Positions 30,044-37,422 of a DNA stretch of 37,422 nucleotides are shown here, in pieces. How positions within the stretch are numbered: position 1 is the first letter of the stretch; each line of letters opens with the position of its first letter. This DNA comes from Thermococcus sp. (GTDB taxonomy: Archaea > Methanobacteriota_B > Thermococci > Thermococcales > Thermococcaceae), in the NCBI RefSeq assembly GCF_027063845.1, contig NZ_JAMOQU010000048.1:1-37422 (forward strand), given 5' to 3'. Both the position numbers and the translations under genes were made by a program. The notes beneath the pieces were generated by a model that made no database searches, had not been told where the DNA came from, and worked only from the letters and a program-made list of their open reading frames with translations.

Positions 30044-31202
30044 TGACATTCCCCCAGATGACGGGCGCGTAGAGGGTTATAAACCCGACCCCCAGGATGA
30101 GCGGGAGGAGCGGGAAGACACCGGCGTAACCGTAGAGCTGGGCGACGTAACCGAGGCTTACCTGGCCGGCCAGAGTTCCGAGGTCGAAGAACATCGTGTA
30201 GATTCCAGAACCCATCGTCCTGATTCTCCTCGGAAGGTTCCCGAGGGCCATCAGTTGCATCGCCGGAACGGCAAGCCCGAAGCCGGCCCCGATTAGGGCG
30301 GCGCTCACGTAGGAGCGGGGCGGGAGGGTGTAGAGGTTGAGCAGGGCGTAGCCGAGGAGGAGCAGGGTAAGGCCGAGGGTTATCACTGGAAGAGGCCCGC
30401 GTCTGTCGGCGCTTTTGCCGCCAATAACGCGCGTCATGAAGGAGAAGAGGCCGATGACCATCATGTAGTAGCCGAAGAGGCTCTGGGGAAGGGAGAGGGA
30501 CTTGTAGAGGGCGGGGAGGTACGTGGTAACGCCCGCGTAGCTCATCGAGAAGAGGAAGAGCGTCAGCGATGCTGAGACGAAGGTTACCCTGAGCAGTTCG
30601 CGGTAGCTGGCCCTCTCGTGCTCCCTTGGCTTAACGACTTCGCCTGCCTCGCGCCAAGCTGTGAGCGCGAAGAGTGCTCCAGCTCCGGAGAAGAGAGCGG
30701 TGAGGGCGAACGCTCCGGCAAAGCCGATTACGTCGGAGGCATAGCCACCTATGGCCGGCCCGATTATGTTGCCGAGGGAGAACATCATGCCACGCCAGCC
30801 GAGGGTTTCGCCAACCCTACCTGCTGGGGCCAAATCAACGGCCGTTGAGAGGCTTGAGGGGAAGAATAGACCCATCGAGAAGCCATGAATGGCCCTTGCG
30901 AAGGCGAAGAGGTAAACGTTGGCGCTTACCGCTGAGACCACGTAGAGAACCCCAGCGAGAAGACCGAGGATGTTCCCGCCGACGAGGGCGTGAAAGCGAT
31001 AACCTCTGTCGCCGACGGCACCGCCTACCGGCTTGGAGACGAGGGCGAGAAAAGAGGTGACGCCAGCAATGAGGCCGACGAGAAAGGGCTCGGCGTGGAG
31101 GCTGACGAGGAACGGGGAAACGACAGGGGTAACAACGCTTATCCCGAGGAAGAAAAAGAAGGTCGAGATGTTGAGAAGCCAGACGTTCCTCATCGAGGCC
31201 AC
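30033..31202 (-). CDS. Major facilitator superfamily transporter
   Basis: The 389-residue protein has about 12 membrane segments, an MFS loop between helices 2 and 3 (KPVGGAVGDRGYRFHALVGG) and its half-repeat near residue 265 (RVIGGKSADRRGPLPVITLG). No substrate can be read from sequence. The frame starts at a GTG that overlaps the asparaginase stop (TAGTG); an ATG three codons on (31193) is an alternative start. It sits between the asparaginase and the radical-SAM gene in an overlapping three-gene unit, so export or uptake of an amino acid, peptide or lipoate-related compound is conceivable, as inference only. Confidence 0.85.
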   Translation of the reverse strand: MASMRNVWLLNISTFFFFLGISVVTPVVSPFLVSLHAEPFLVGLIAGVTSFLALVSKPVGGAVGDRGYRFHALVGGNILGLLAGVLYVVSAVSANVYLFAFARAIHGFSMGLFFPSSLSTAVDLAPAGRVGETLGWRGMMFSLGNIIGPAIGGYASDVIGFAGAFALTALFSGAGALFALTAWREAGEVVKPREHERASYRELLRVTFVSASLTLFLFSMSYAGVTTYLPALYKSLSLPQSLFGYYMMVIGLFSFMTRVIGGKSADRRGPLPVITLGLTLLLLGYALLNLYTLPPRSYVSAALIGAGFGLAVPAMQLMALGNLPRRIRTMGSGIYTMFFDLGTLAGQVSLGYVAQLYGYAGVFPLLPLILGVGFITLYAPVIWGNVNAR

Positions 31203-32122
31203 TAAACACCAGCCTCCGGCTCGTCCATGCCGTCCTTCATGAAGGCGTAGCTCATATGCTTGGTGTTCTTGGCGAAGCCCACGTTGCCCCTTGCGTCAAC
31301 CATAATGATGCCCATCGTGTCTTTGCCGAAGTACTTCGTGGCGAGGCTTATCGCGGCGTCGCTCGCCGATTGAGCGTCAAGGCCGAACCTGACGAGGTCG
31401 GTGGCACTCTTTGCCAGGGCGAGCTTTATGGCAACCTCTCCAAGGCCGGTGCAGGAAGCTCCAGCGACCTCGTTGGCGTAGGTTCCGCCACCGATTATAG
31501 GCGTGTCACCAACGCGACCGAACATCTTGAGGAAGACCCCACCGGTTGATGTTCCAGCAACGACCTCCTCGCCGTCGAAGGCAACCGCCCCGACGGTGCT
31601 CCTTAAAACCTCCGGATACTCCTTGATGAGCTCGTTGAGCTTCTTCCAGTGCCTCGTCTCGCCCTTCTCGATGAGCTTCTTCCTCAGCTCTTCCCACTGC
31701 TTGAGCCTCTCCTCGGTTATCGGGTCGTACTCCTCGAAGCCGAGAAGCCTTGCGAACTTCACGGCGCCTTCACCGATTAAAAGGACGTGGTCGGTCTTCT
31801 CCATGACCTTCCTCGCGACGCTTATCGGGTTCTTGACGCCCCAGATTCCGGCAACGGCTCCCGCCTCAAGGGTCTTCCCGCGCATTATGGCAGCATCCAT
31901 CTCGACCCTGCCGTCGAGGGTTAAAACGCTCCCGGTTCCAGCGTTGAAAATCGGGTTGTCCTCAAGGGCCTTAACTGCCTCTTCAACGGCATCGAGGGCG
32001 GAACCCCTCTTCAGCTCACGCCAGCCGGCTAAAACAGCCTCCCTAACGCCCTCGATGACCTTTGGAATTCTCTCCTCCTTCCTTATTGTACCAGCGCCAC
32101 CGTGAACTATTATCGCGGCCAT
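31202..32122 (-). CDS. Plant-type L-asparaginase / isoaspartyl peptidase (Ntn hydrolase)
   Basis: The 306-residue proenzyme hydrolyses asparagine and/or beta-aspartyl peptides, helping to remove isoaspartate damage at high temperature. It begins MAAIIVHGGAGTIRKEERIP and self-cleaves before the nucleophile Thr176 in RSTVGAVAFDG, giving alpha and beta chains. GTSTGGVFLKMFGRVGDTP and IGGGTYANEVAGASCTGLGE are the family's beta-chain signatures. The residue just before the nucleophile is Ser rather than the Gly usual in bacterial members. The ATG follows GGTGGTTTTC; ACCCTTTTAACCC at about 32150-32162 is the likely TATA. It is first in the operon with the MFS and radical-SAM genes. Confidence 0.93.
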   Translation of the reverse strand: MAAIIVHGGAGTIRKEERIPKVIEGVREAVLAGWRELKRGSALDAVEEAVKALEDNPIFNAGTGSVLTLDGRVEMDAAIMRGKTLEAGAVAGIWGVKNPISVARKVMEKTDHVLLIGEGAVKFARLLGFEEYDPITEERLKQWEELRKKLIEKGETRHWKKLNELIKEYPEVLRSTVGAVAFDGEEVVAGTSTGGVFLKMFGRVGDTPIIGGGTYANEVAGASCTGLGEVAIKLALAKSATDLVRFGLDAQSASDAAISLATKYFGKDTMGIIMVDARGNVGFAKNTKHMSYAFMKDGMDEPEAGV

Positions 32123-32149
32123 GAAAACCACCGAAAAAAGTTCCCTCGA

Positions 32150-32164
32150 AGGGTTAAAAGGGTT
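32150..32164 (-). promoter_or_regulatory. TATA box of the asparaginase-MFS-radical SAM operon
   Basis: ACAACCCTTTTAACC on the minus strand lies about 28-42 nt upstream of the asparaginase ATG, in the 59-nt gap after the PhoU-like gene. Confidence 0.5.
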
Positions 32165-32181
32165 GTGGAAACGAAGAGAAA

Positions 32182-33093
32182 TCAGCTGAGTGCCATGTTG
32201 ATTATCGTCTCGCCGATGTTCTCGATGTACTCAAGGATTCTCCGGAAGCTCTCCTTGGCTATGGACTGCCTGTAGTCGGTTGCCTTAATCGTGGCGCGGA
32301 GCTCGAGCATGAGCTTGTCTATCGCCTTGAGGTCGCGCTTCTCTATCTGCGCAACCATCGCCTCGAACTTCTCCCTCAGGTAGGGCACATCAACCTCACC
32401 GGGGTTCTCGGCTATCCTAATGATGTGGTCGCCTATCCTCTCGATTTCCCTCGCTATGAAGAGGATTCCCATGAGGTCAAAGGTCCTCTTGACGATTCCG
32501 CTCTCCTCGGTAACCGTGTGCTTGCTGAGGAGCCTGTTAACAGTCCTAACGATGAGAAAGTAAAAGCGGTCGAGCTCGTTTTCGAGGTCGTTTATGTCGC
32601 GCCTTATCTCGCCGTCCTCGCCCTGAATGAGTAATTCGAGGTCGCCGAGCATCGAGACCACGAGGGAGCGAATCCGTCTGAGGAGTTCAACAAGGTTCAC
32701 CTCGTCCTCGTCGAGAAGGCTCTTCGCCACTATCCTGCTGGGCTCGTCGAGTATTATCTCAACGCCGGGGAGGCTTTGGAGAACCTTCCTTATCTTGACC
32801 TTGTAAATCGGCATCTCCTCCGTGAAGTGAATCTCAAGGACGTCGTAGCCCTGAATGTAGGCGGAAATCACGAGCCTTATGGCCATGTCCGGCGAGAACT
32901 CCTTGGAGAGTCGCAGTATCTTCTTCTCGCTGACGTCCCTCGGCTCGCTGGGAAAGATGGTTATACTGCCGTCGGGGTTTATAGTCAGCGGTATTGTGTC
33001 GCCCTGCTTGAGGTTGTGCTCCTTGACCCATTTCTTTGGGAGGGAAATTATGTATGAGCTCCTCCCTGTAAACTGTATCTTCCTGAACTCCAT
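32182..33093 (-). CDS. AbrB-domain plus PhoU-domain regulator
   Basis: The 303-residue protein joins a SpoVT/AbrB DNA-binding fold (MEFRKIQFTGRSSYIISLPK, then KWVKEHNLKQGDTI, residues 1-45) to a PhoU-type helical domain (about 95-303), with two three-helix repeats and the metal-binding-like segment IAREIERIGDHIIRIAE. Such fusions are common in archaea and are annotated as phosphate-uptake regulators. No phosphate transporter (Pst) lies nearby; the divergent neighbour is an MFS transporter 83 nt away. The ATG at 33093 (GGTGCTGGCT before it) is preferred over a frame that begins four codons earlier. Its likely target may include the shared intergenic promoter. Confidence 0.85.
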   Translation of the reverse strand: MEFRKIQFTGRSSYIISLPKKWVKEHNLKQGDTIPLTINPDGSITIFPSEPRDVSEKKILRLSKEFSPDMAIRLVISAYIQGYDVLEIHFTEEMPIYKVKIRKVLQSLPGVEIILDEPSRIVAKSLLDEDEVNLVELLRRIRSLVVSMLGDLELLIQGEDGEIRRDINDLENELDRFYFLIVRTVNRLLSKHTVTEESGIVKRTFDLMGILFIAREIERIGDHIIRIAENPGEVDVPYLREKFEAMVAQIEKRDLKAIDKLMLELRATIKATDYRQSIAKESFRRILEYIENIGETIINMALS

Positions 33094-33105
33094 AGCCAGC
33101 ACCAA

Positions 33106-33158
33106 ACGCTATATAGTGGTAGGCGTTAAAGGCTTCACTTCGATAGACTTATAAACGC
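33106..33158. promoter_or_regulatory. Divergent promoter region, AbrB-PhoU gene / MFS gene
   Basis: ACTTATAAACGC at 33147-33158 is a good TATA 19-30 nt before the MFS ATG on the plus strand; its complement GCGTTTATAAGT could serve the minus strand. CACTATATAGCG and CCTTTAACGCC (minus strand, 33106-33135) are further TATA-like sites for the regulator gene. GCGTT words recur (at 33124 on the plus strand and 33158, 33115 on the minus). Confidence 0.45.
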
Positions 33159-33176
33159 TATGAGGGGCGTTTCATC

Positions 33177-34346
33177 ATGCTCTCCGAGTACGGCAGGGAC
33201 GCGAAGATACTCATTACAGCTAACGCACTGGGCCAGACGTTCCTCTGGTTTTCGTTCTTCATAATGCCCTTCTACCTCAAGGCCCTCGGCTACGACATGA
33301 AGGCGATGGGAGCTTTCTTCTCGGCCCAGACGATAGTCGGTGGCCTCTTCTTTCTCTTAGCTGGCCACATCTCACTCCGCCTCGGCTATCGAAAGACCCT
33401 GCTCCTGAGCGCGCTCATCGGGCTCATCGGAAGACTCTTCCAGGTGCTCGCGTTGAACACAGCGGTCCTCTTCCTCGGCTTCGTCCTGGTTGGAGTCAAT
33501 ATGGGGCTGAGACAGCCGAACTACAACGCCTACCTGAGCGAGCTCGTCCCGGATGAGAGGAGACACGAGGCGTTTTCAAAGAGCTTTGGGCTGGGAACGC
33601 TCTTCAACTCCCTCGGCGTTCTTTTAGCGGGCTTTCTGCCGGGCTACCTCATGGGGATATCTCTCGCTGAGGAGACCGCCTACAGGATAACCTTCTCACT
33701 CTCGATACTCCAGTTCGTCTTCGTCGTTCCGGCTTTGCTTCTCGTGAGTGAAGTTGATGTCAGGGAGAAGAGGATAAAGTGGGAGAGAAGTTTAGTCCTC
33801 AAAATCCTCAAGTTCTCGCTCCCGAGCGCGCTCATAGGCCTCGGCGCGGGGATAACGATACCATTCATGAGCCTCTACTTCAAGCTTCGCTTTGGGGAAA
33901 CGCTCCAGGCGATAAGCTGGATTTTCTTCTTCCAGCAGCTGGCGATGGGTCTCGGCTCCTTCGAATTGCCGGAGCTCGTGAGGAGGTGGGGCCCAGTAAA
34001 GGTCATAACATCATTTCAAGGACTCGCTACCTTCCTCTTTGCGGTGTTTCCCTCGATAGAGACGTTTGCACTCGCAGGAGCGGTTTACGTCCTAAGGGCC
34101 ATACTCATGAACATCATCTGGCCAATAAACGACTCCTTTATGATGGGCTTTTTCAGGACTGAGGAAAAAGCAACAGCCAATGGCATAAGGCAGGCCTTCT
34201 CGACCCTCATGCGCGGGGTAGGCAACTCCCTCGGCGGGACGCTATTCGCGGTTTCATTGGCCTATCCCTTCTACGCCACCGCGCTCCTCTATGCCCTTGC
34301 GACAGGACTGTTCTACGCCTTCTTCATAAAGCACAACGAAGAATGA
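33177..34346 (+). CDS. Major facilitator superfamily transporter
   Basis: The 389-residue membrane protein has about 12 hydrophobic helices. The loop after helix 2 (AGHISLRLGYRKTLLLSALI) and QPNYNAYLSELVPDERRHEA after helix 4 are MFS features. The second half includes PSALIGLGAGITIPFMSLYF and ATANGIRQAFSTLMRGVGNS. It belongs to the same broad superfamily as the transporter at 30 kb but does not look like a recent copy. Substrate unknown. Expression is close to leaderless: TATA 19-30 nt before the ATG and no strong ribosome binding site. The divergent AbrB-PhoU protein is a candidate regulator. Confidence 0.85.
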   Translation: MLSEYGRDAKILITANALGQTFLWFSFFIMPFYLKALGYDMKAMGAFFSAQTIVGGLFFLLAGHISLRLGYRKTLLLSALIGLIGRLFQVLALNTAVLFLGFVLVGVNMGLRQPNYNAYLSELVPDERRHEAFSKSFGLGTLFNSLGVLLAGFLPGYLMGISLAEETAYRITFSLSILQFVFVVPALLLVSEVDVREKRIKWERSLVLKILKFSLPSALIGLGAGITIPFMSLYFKLRFGETLQAISWIFFFQQLAMGLGSFELPELVRRWGPVKVITSFQGLATFLFAVFPSIETFALAGAVYVLRAILMNIIWPINDSFMMGFFRTEEKATANGIRQAFSTLMRGVGNSLGGTLFAVSLAYPFYATALLYALATGLFYAFFIKHNEE

Positions 34347-34374
34347 TAGAATTAAGCATAAAAAGCCAGAAAAA

Positions 34375-34959
34375 TCAGGCCCTGGCGAGCTCCTCCCCAC
34401 GCTCAAAGACCCTGAAGTTCATCTCCCAGAGCTTCTCGCGGAGGGTCAGCCTTATTCCCTCAAGAAGGCTCTTGCGCTTAAGGGGTATCAGGCCCTTCCC
34501 GTAGGCGTAGCCGAGCATCAGGACGCCCAAAGTTCTGGGGTTTATCCTGTCTGCCTCGCGCTGGAAGTTCATCATGTGGACGGGGCAGATTCTCCCTATC
34601 GCCTTTTCGATTTCATCGAGCTCCGGGTAGCGCTCCTTCCCGACGAGGGTTGTCGCTGTGTGGATGGGATAGGCGTTCACTATGGCAACGCTGTTCTTTC
34701 CGAGAAAGCGTGCGTTCCTTAAAGCCTCGGCAGGCTCAAGGGCGAGCATGAGGTTGGCCTTGCCCTCTTCGATGAGGGGCGAATAGACCTCCTCACCGAA
34801 GCGGAGGTAGCTGAGAACGCTACCGTAGCGCTGGCTCATTCCGAGGGTTTCACCAATGCGAACGTTGTAGCCCTCAACCATCGCCGCGTTTCCGACTATC
34901 CTCGAAAGGGTAAGACCGCCCTGACCGCCGACTCCGGTAATGATGAGGTTGAACTCCAT
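34375..34959 (-). CDS. iorB: Indolepyruvate:ferredoxin oxidoreductase beta subunit-like (2-oxoacid oxidoreductase gamma domain)
   Basis: The 194-residue protein begins MEFNLIITGVGGQGGLTLSR, the glycine-rich signature of the IorB / pyruvate-ferredoxin-oxidoreductase gamma domain, followed by the ETLGMSQRYGSVLSYLRFGE segment and ICPVHMMNFQREADRINPR. With an alpha subunit (IorA) it would oxidise aryl pyruvates to acyl-CoA with ferredoxin. No iorA is in the window; Thermococcus usually has iorAB together, so this could be a second paralogue with another partner. The start at 34959 has GGTGGTG upstream; an upstream extension of 30 residues is hydrophobic and unlike the family. GCTTTTTATTCTC near 34990-35002 is its likely TATA. 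Confidence 0.85.
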   Translation of the reverse strand: MEFNLIITGVGGQGGLTLSRIVGNAAMVEGYNVRIGETLGMSQRYGSVLSYLRFGEEVYSPLIEEGKANLMLALEPAEALRNARFLGKNSVAIVNAYPIHTATTLVGKERYPELDEIEKAIGRICPVHMMNFQREADRINPRTLGVLMLGYAYGKGLIPLKRKSLLEGIRLTLREKLWEMNFRVFERGEELARA

Positions 34960-35104
34960 GAGCACCACCCTGGGGAGTTGGAGGGGGGAGAATAAAAAGC
35001 TAAGCTCAAAAAAATTCGGCAGGACTTCCAGAGACCCAAAAATCTCCAAAGTTTTCAGCGTAAAGCTTGCACTATACTCATCTTCCAGAAGGAAACGGCG
35101 GGAT

Positions 35105-35117
35105 ACCTATTTAAAGA
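35105..35117 (+). promoter_or_regulatory. TATA box of the methyltransferase gene
   Basis: ACCTATTTAAAGA lies 20-32 nt before the ATG, so the message is probably leaderless; no ribosome binding site is seen. The rest of the 177-nt gap after iorB contains only that gene's promoter. Confidence 0.55.
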
Positions 35118-35136
35118 ATCGCGAGGACTCAAAAAC

Positions 35137-35823
35137 ATGACGTTTGAAGAGTACTACTCCGCATTCAAAGCCTACAGCGACATCTATTCCGACGAGTACA
35201 GGAAGAGAATTGAGAACCTTGAACCGCTCCTGATGAAGTTCATGAAGGAAAAGGGGAAAGTCCTCGACCTCGGCTGTGGTGCCGGAGGCTTCTCGTTCCT
35301 GCTTGAGGATTTGGGCTTCACCGTCGTTGGCGTTGACAACAGCGACTACATGCTCTCCCTCGCGAGGGGTTTTGCCAAAGAGAAGGGCTCGAAGGTGGAG
35401 CTCATCAAAGCCGACGCCAGAGAGTTGCCCTTTGAAGATAACACCTTTGACTACGTTCTCTTCATCGACAACCTCGTTCACTTCGAACCCCTCGACCTCG
35501 GAAAGGCGTTCCGCGAGATGGCAAGGGTCCTGAAGCCTGGCGGAAAGCTAATCCTCCAGTTCACCGACCTGAGGGCGCTCCTCCCGGTTCTCATGAACGG
35601 GCAGGTAATCGGAGCTGAATACTGGATTAGCAAAGTTTTGCCGGACAAGGACGAGAAAACAGTCCTGATAGAGTTCCAGAGCGAGGAGAAGTCCTTCAGG
35701 GTTCGCTTCAACGTCTGGGGAAAGACGGCAGTGGAACTACTCGCGAAGCTCTACTTCCGGAAGGTCGGGGAAGAAAAGATAAACGAACACACTTACCTCC
35801 AGGTCTACCTACCGAAAAAATGA
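35137..35823 (+). CDS. Class I SAM-dependent methyltransferase
   Basis: The 228-residue protein has the Rossmann methyltransferase motifs: motif I VLDLGCGAGGFSF (about 42-54), the acidic end of strand 2 VVGVDNSDYM, motif II KADARELPFEDNTFDYVLFI, and motif III LKPGGKLILQFTD. It resembles the UbiE/type 11 group. The C-terminal half (YWISKVLPDKDEKTVLIEFQ) is beta-rich and probably makes the substrate pocket. The methyl acceptor is unknown and the neighbours give no hint. It ends 1 nt before the convergent lysS stop. Confidence 0.88.
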   Translation: MTFEEYYSAFKAYSDIYSDEYRKRIENLEPLLMKFMKEKGKVLDLGCGAGGFSFLLEDLGFTVVGVDNSDYMLSLARGFAKEKGSKVELIKADARELPFEDNTFDYVLFIDNLVHFEPLDLGKAFREMARVLKPGGKLILQFTDLRALLPVLMNGQVIGAEYWISKVLPDKDEKTVLIEFQSEEKSFRVRFNVWGKTAVELLAKLYFRKVGEEKINEHTYLQVYLPKK

Positions 35824-35824
35824 A

Positions 35825-37402
35825 TCAGGCCTCGAAGCGAAGCCTTTTGACCACGAACTCCCTGTCGAGCGAAGCAAGGAACGGAGCCAGCCTCGGCCCG
35901 CGGTCCTTTCCTATGAAGAGGTTGTATAGGGCTTTGAACCACTCCTTGCTCGGGATTCCGCGCTTCTTGGCAACGTCGAAGATTGCGTTGTTGAGCTCAT
36001 CAACGGTGAAGGCATTGGCCTCAATCCAGTCCGCCAGCTCTCTCATCGCCTCTCTGATTTCTGGCCTGAGTTCAAGCTCTGGCACCTCCTCAAGCAGGCT
36101 GAACTTGACGTTCTCAGGGGCATACTTCTCGACCCAGTTCCTGGCGAGCCTGATGCGGAGCCTTATCCTCTCAATGTCCTCTTCGCTCAGGTTCTCGGGA
36201 ATGTGACCCTGCTCCTGGAGAACCCTGATTATTCCGTCCTCATCGAGATGAGGCATCTGGACGAGGGTGACGAGGAAGCGGAAGGGCGCCTGGGCGATAA
36301 GCCTCTCCGGAACCTTCGGCATCGACAGCTCGTAGGTTCTCTTGAGTTCCTCTTCCTCCTCGGGGTTCTTTGCGTGCTCAAGGCCGAAGTAAATTCTCTC
36401 GACCTTGTCGAACTCGTCGTAGAGGTTGAGCAGGCCGAGGCCGAGGTCTATCTTGAGTTCCTTGTTGGGTCTCGCCTTGGCATAGATGAAGCGGATTATT
36501 CCCGGCTCGAGAACCTCGTAGAGGTCGCTGAGGAGTATAACGTTGCCCTTTGAGCCACTCATCTTGCCCTTCTGCCCCTTGATTCCGACGAACTCATACA
36601 TGAGCGTCATCGGGGCCTTCCAGCCGAAGACCTTCTCCGAAATCTCCTTTCCGGTGTCGTAGGAGCTTCCAGCGGCGAGGTGGTCTTTGCCGGCAGGCTC
36701 GAAGTCCACCTTGAAGTGCGCCCAGCGCATCGGCCAGTCGACACGCCAGCGGAGCTTAACGTTGCCCTCCCTTATGTCGGTCTCCCCTTCGCTCCCGCAG
36801 TGCTCACAGCGGTATTTAACCTTCCACCCGCCGTCCCACGAGACGAACTTCGCCTCTCGCCTACACTTCGGGCAATAGACCATGACCGGCTGCCAGTCGT
36901 CTTCGAGGGGCGGTTGCTTGGCCCTCTCACGGTACTTGTCGAGAACGGCCTTAATATCGTCGCGCTTTTCGAGGGCGAGCCTTATCTCGTTGGCATACTC
37001 GCCGGACTTGTACAGCTCGCTCGCGTAGAGGAAGTCGGCCTCGATGCCGAGTTTTCTTATCTCTTCCTCGAACTTCTCCATAAAGTGTTCCGCGTAGCTG
37101 TCGTGACAGCCCCAGGGGTCGGGAACCTCGCGGACGGGCTTCGTGAGGTGTTCCCTCCACTCGGGCGGGACGTTCTTGGGCACCTTTCTAAAGCGGTCGT
37201 AGTCGTCCCACATGTGGATGTGCCTGACCTTCTTCCCCCTGTCGCGAAGGGCGTGGCCCACTATGTAGGCCGTGAAGAACTCGCGGAAGTTCCCAATGTG
37301 AACGTAACCGCTCGGCGTGATTCCGCTCTCGACCACGTACTCCTCCTTGTCGCCCCTTTCGCGGATTATCTTTTCGGCCATGTAGTCAGCCCAGTGAACC
37401 AT
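35825..37402 (-). CDS. lysS: Lysyl-tRNA synthetase, class I
   Basis: The 525-residue enzyme charges tRNA-Lys. It is the archaeal class I form, not the class II LysRS of most bacteria: the Rossmann ATP site has HIGN (35-38 in [17 protein letters not shown]) and KMSGSKGN (280-287). A zinc-binding insert has two CxxC pairs (CPKC at 177-180 and CEHC at 199-202). The C-terminal alpha-helix cage (about 300-525) binds the anticodon. Length is typical. ATG at 37402 follows GGTGGTGAGA; an upstream in-frame extension of three codons is not preferred. The promoter lies beyond the right edge. Confidence 0.96.
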   Translation of the reverse strand: MVHWADYMAEKIIRERGDKEEYVVESGITPSGYVHIGNFREFFTAYIVGHALRDRGKKVRHIHMWDDYDRFRKVPKNVPPEWREHLTKPVREVPDPWGCHDSYAEHFMEKFEEEIRKLGIEADFLYASELYKSGEYANEIRLALEKRDDIKAVLDKYRERAKQPPLEDDWQPVMVYCPKCRREAKFVSWDGGWKVKYRCEHCGSEGETDIREGNVKLRWRVDWPMRWAHFKVDFEPAGKDHLAAGSSYDTGKEISEKVFGWKAPMTLMYEFVGIKGQKGKMSGSKGNVILLSDLYEVLEPGIIRFIYAKARPNKELKIDLGLGLLNLYDEFDKVERIYFGLEHAKNPEEEEELKRTYELSMPKVPERLIAQAPFRFLVTLVQMPHLDEDGIIRVLQEQGHIPENLSEEDIERIRLRIRLARNWVEKYAPENVKFSLLEEVPELELRPEIREAMRELADWIEANAFTVDELNNAIFDVAKKRGIPSKEWFKALYNLFIGKDRGPRLAPFLASLDREFVVKRLRFEA

Positions 37403-37422
37403 TCTCACCACCGCGCTTAGCT

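Overview
The window is chromosomal DNA from a hyperthermophilic euryarchaeon of the order Thermococcales, most likely Thermococcus. Evidence: a PAN proteasomal ATPase, a group II chaperonin (thermosome), class I lysyl-tRNA synthetase, archaeal EF-1beta with its Zn-ribbon partner, Rio2 kinase, a C/D box methylation-guide sRNA, archaeal BRE/TATA promoters (for example GAAAAGCTTATAAATAGG), GGTGATG-type Shine-Dalgarno sites, and many genes recognisable from Thermococcus/Pyrococcus. Genes are dense, often overlapping by 1-60 nt, with few long gaps.

Layout. 1-7.25 kb (minus strand): the 5' part of pdxS (PLP synthesis), the de novo NAD operon nadB-nadA-nadC, a secreted gluzincin-like protein, and guaB. 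7.25-11.2 kb: a small gene split by a frameshift in a six-G run, a C/D box sRNA, a Upf1/IGHMBP2-like helicase with taw3 (wybutosine), and a PIN-toxin/DUF104-antitoxin pair. 11.2-17.8 kb: a DUF1464 kinase-like protein, the thermosome gene with a heat-shock (Phr-like) operator, a small secreted protein, and nrdG/nrdD (anaerobic ribonucleotide reductase) with a repeated TTGTCCAA motif upstream. 17.8-19.9 kb: a TPR protein, a DUF4258/DUF2283 toxin-antitoxin-like pair, EF-1beta and a Zn-ribbon protein.

20.0-21.1 kb is the most unusual part: about 1.07 kb of AT-richer, apparently non-coding DNA filled with three families of small hairpins and bounded by an inverted pair of ~45-bp sequences. Its right end lies 2 nt from the 3' end of a tRNA-Arg(CCG) gene.

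21.2-26.3 kb: a BlaI-type regulator with an M48 membrane protease, a dCMP-deaminase-like enzyme, a lipid-linked glycan locus (DUF2304, a HAD-GT2 fusion, and divergently a GlcNAc-1-P transferase-like protein), and an isolated cas6. 26.5-37.4 kb: pan-rio2-TPR; an operon of plant-type asparaginase, MFS transporter and a radical-SAM protein resembling one half of the archaeal lipoyl synthase; an AbrB-PhoU regulator divergent from a second MFS transporter; an iorB-like subunit without iorA; a methyltransferase; and lysS at the right edge.

Most genes are housekeeping. The points most worth following up are the hairpin island, the nrdD-upstream repeats, the G6 frameshift, the guide sRNA, the BlaI-M48 pair, the HAD-GT2 fusion and the Cas6 with unusual catalytic positions. 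Function calls come from reading motifs and recalled family knowledge; no database search was run.
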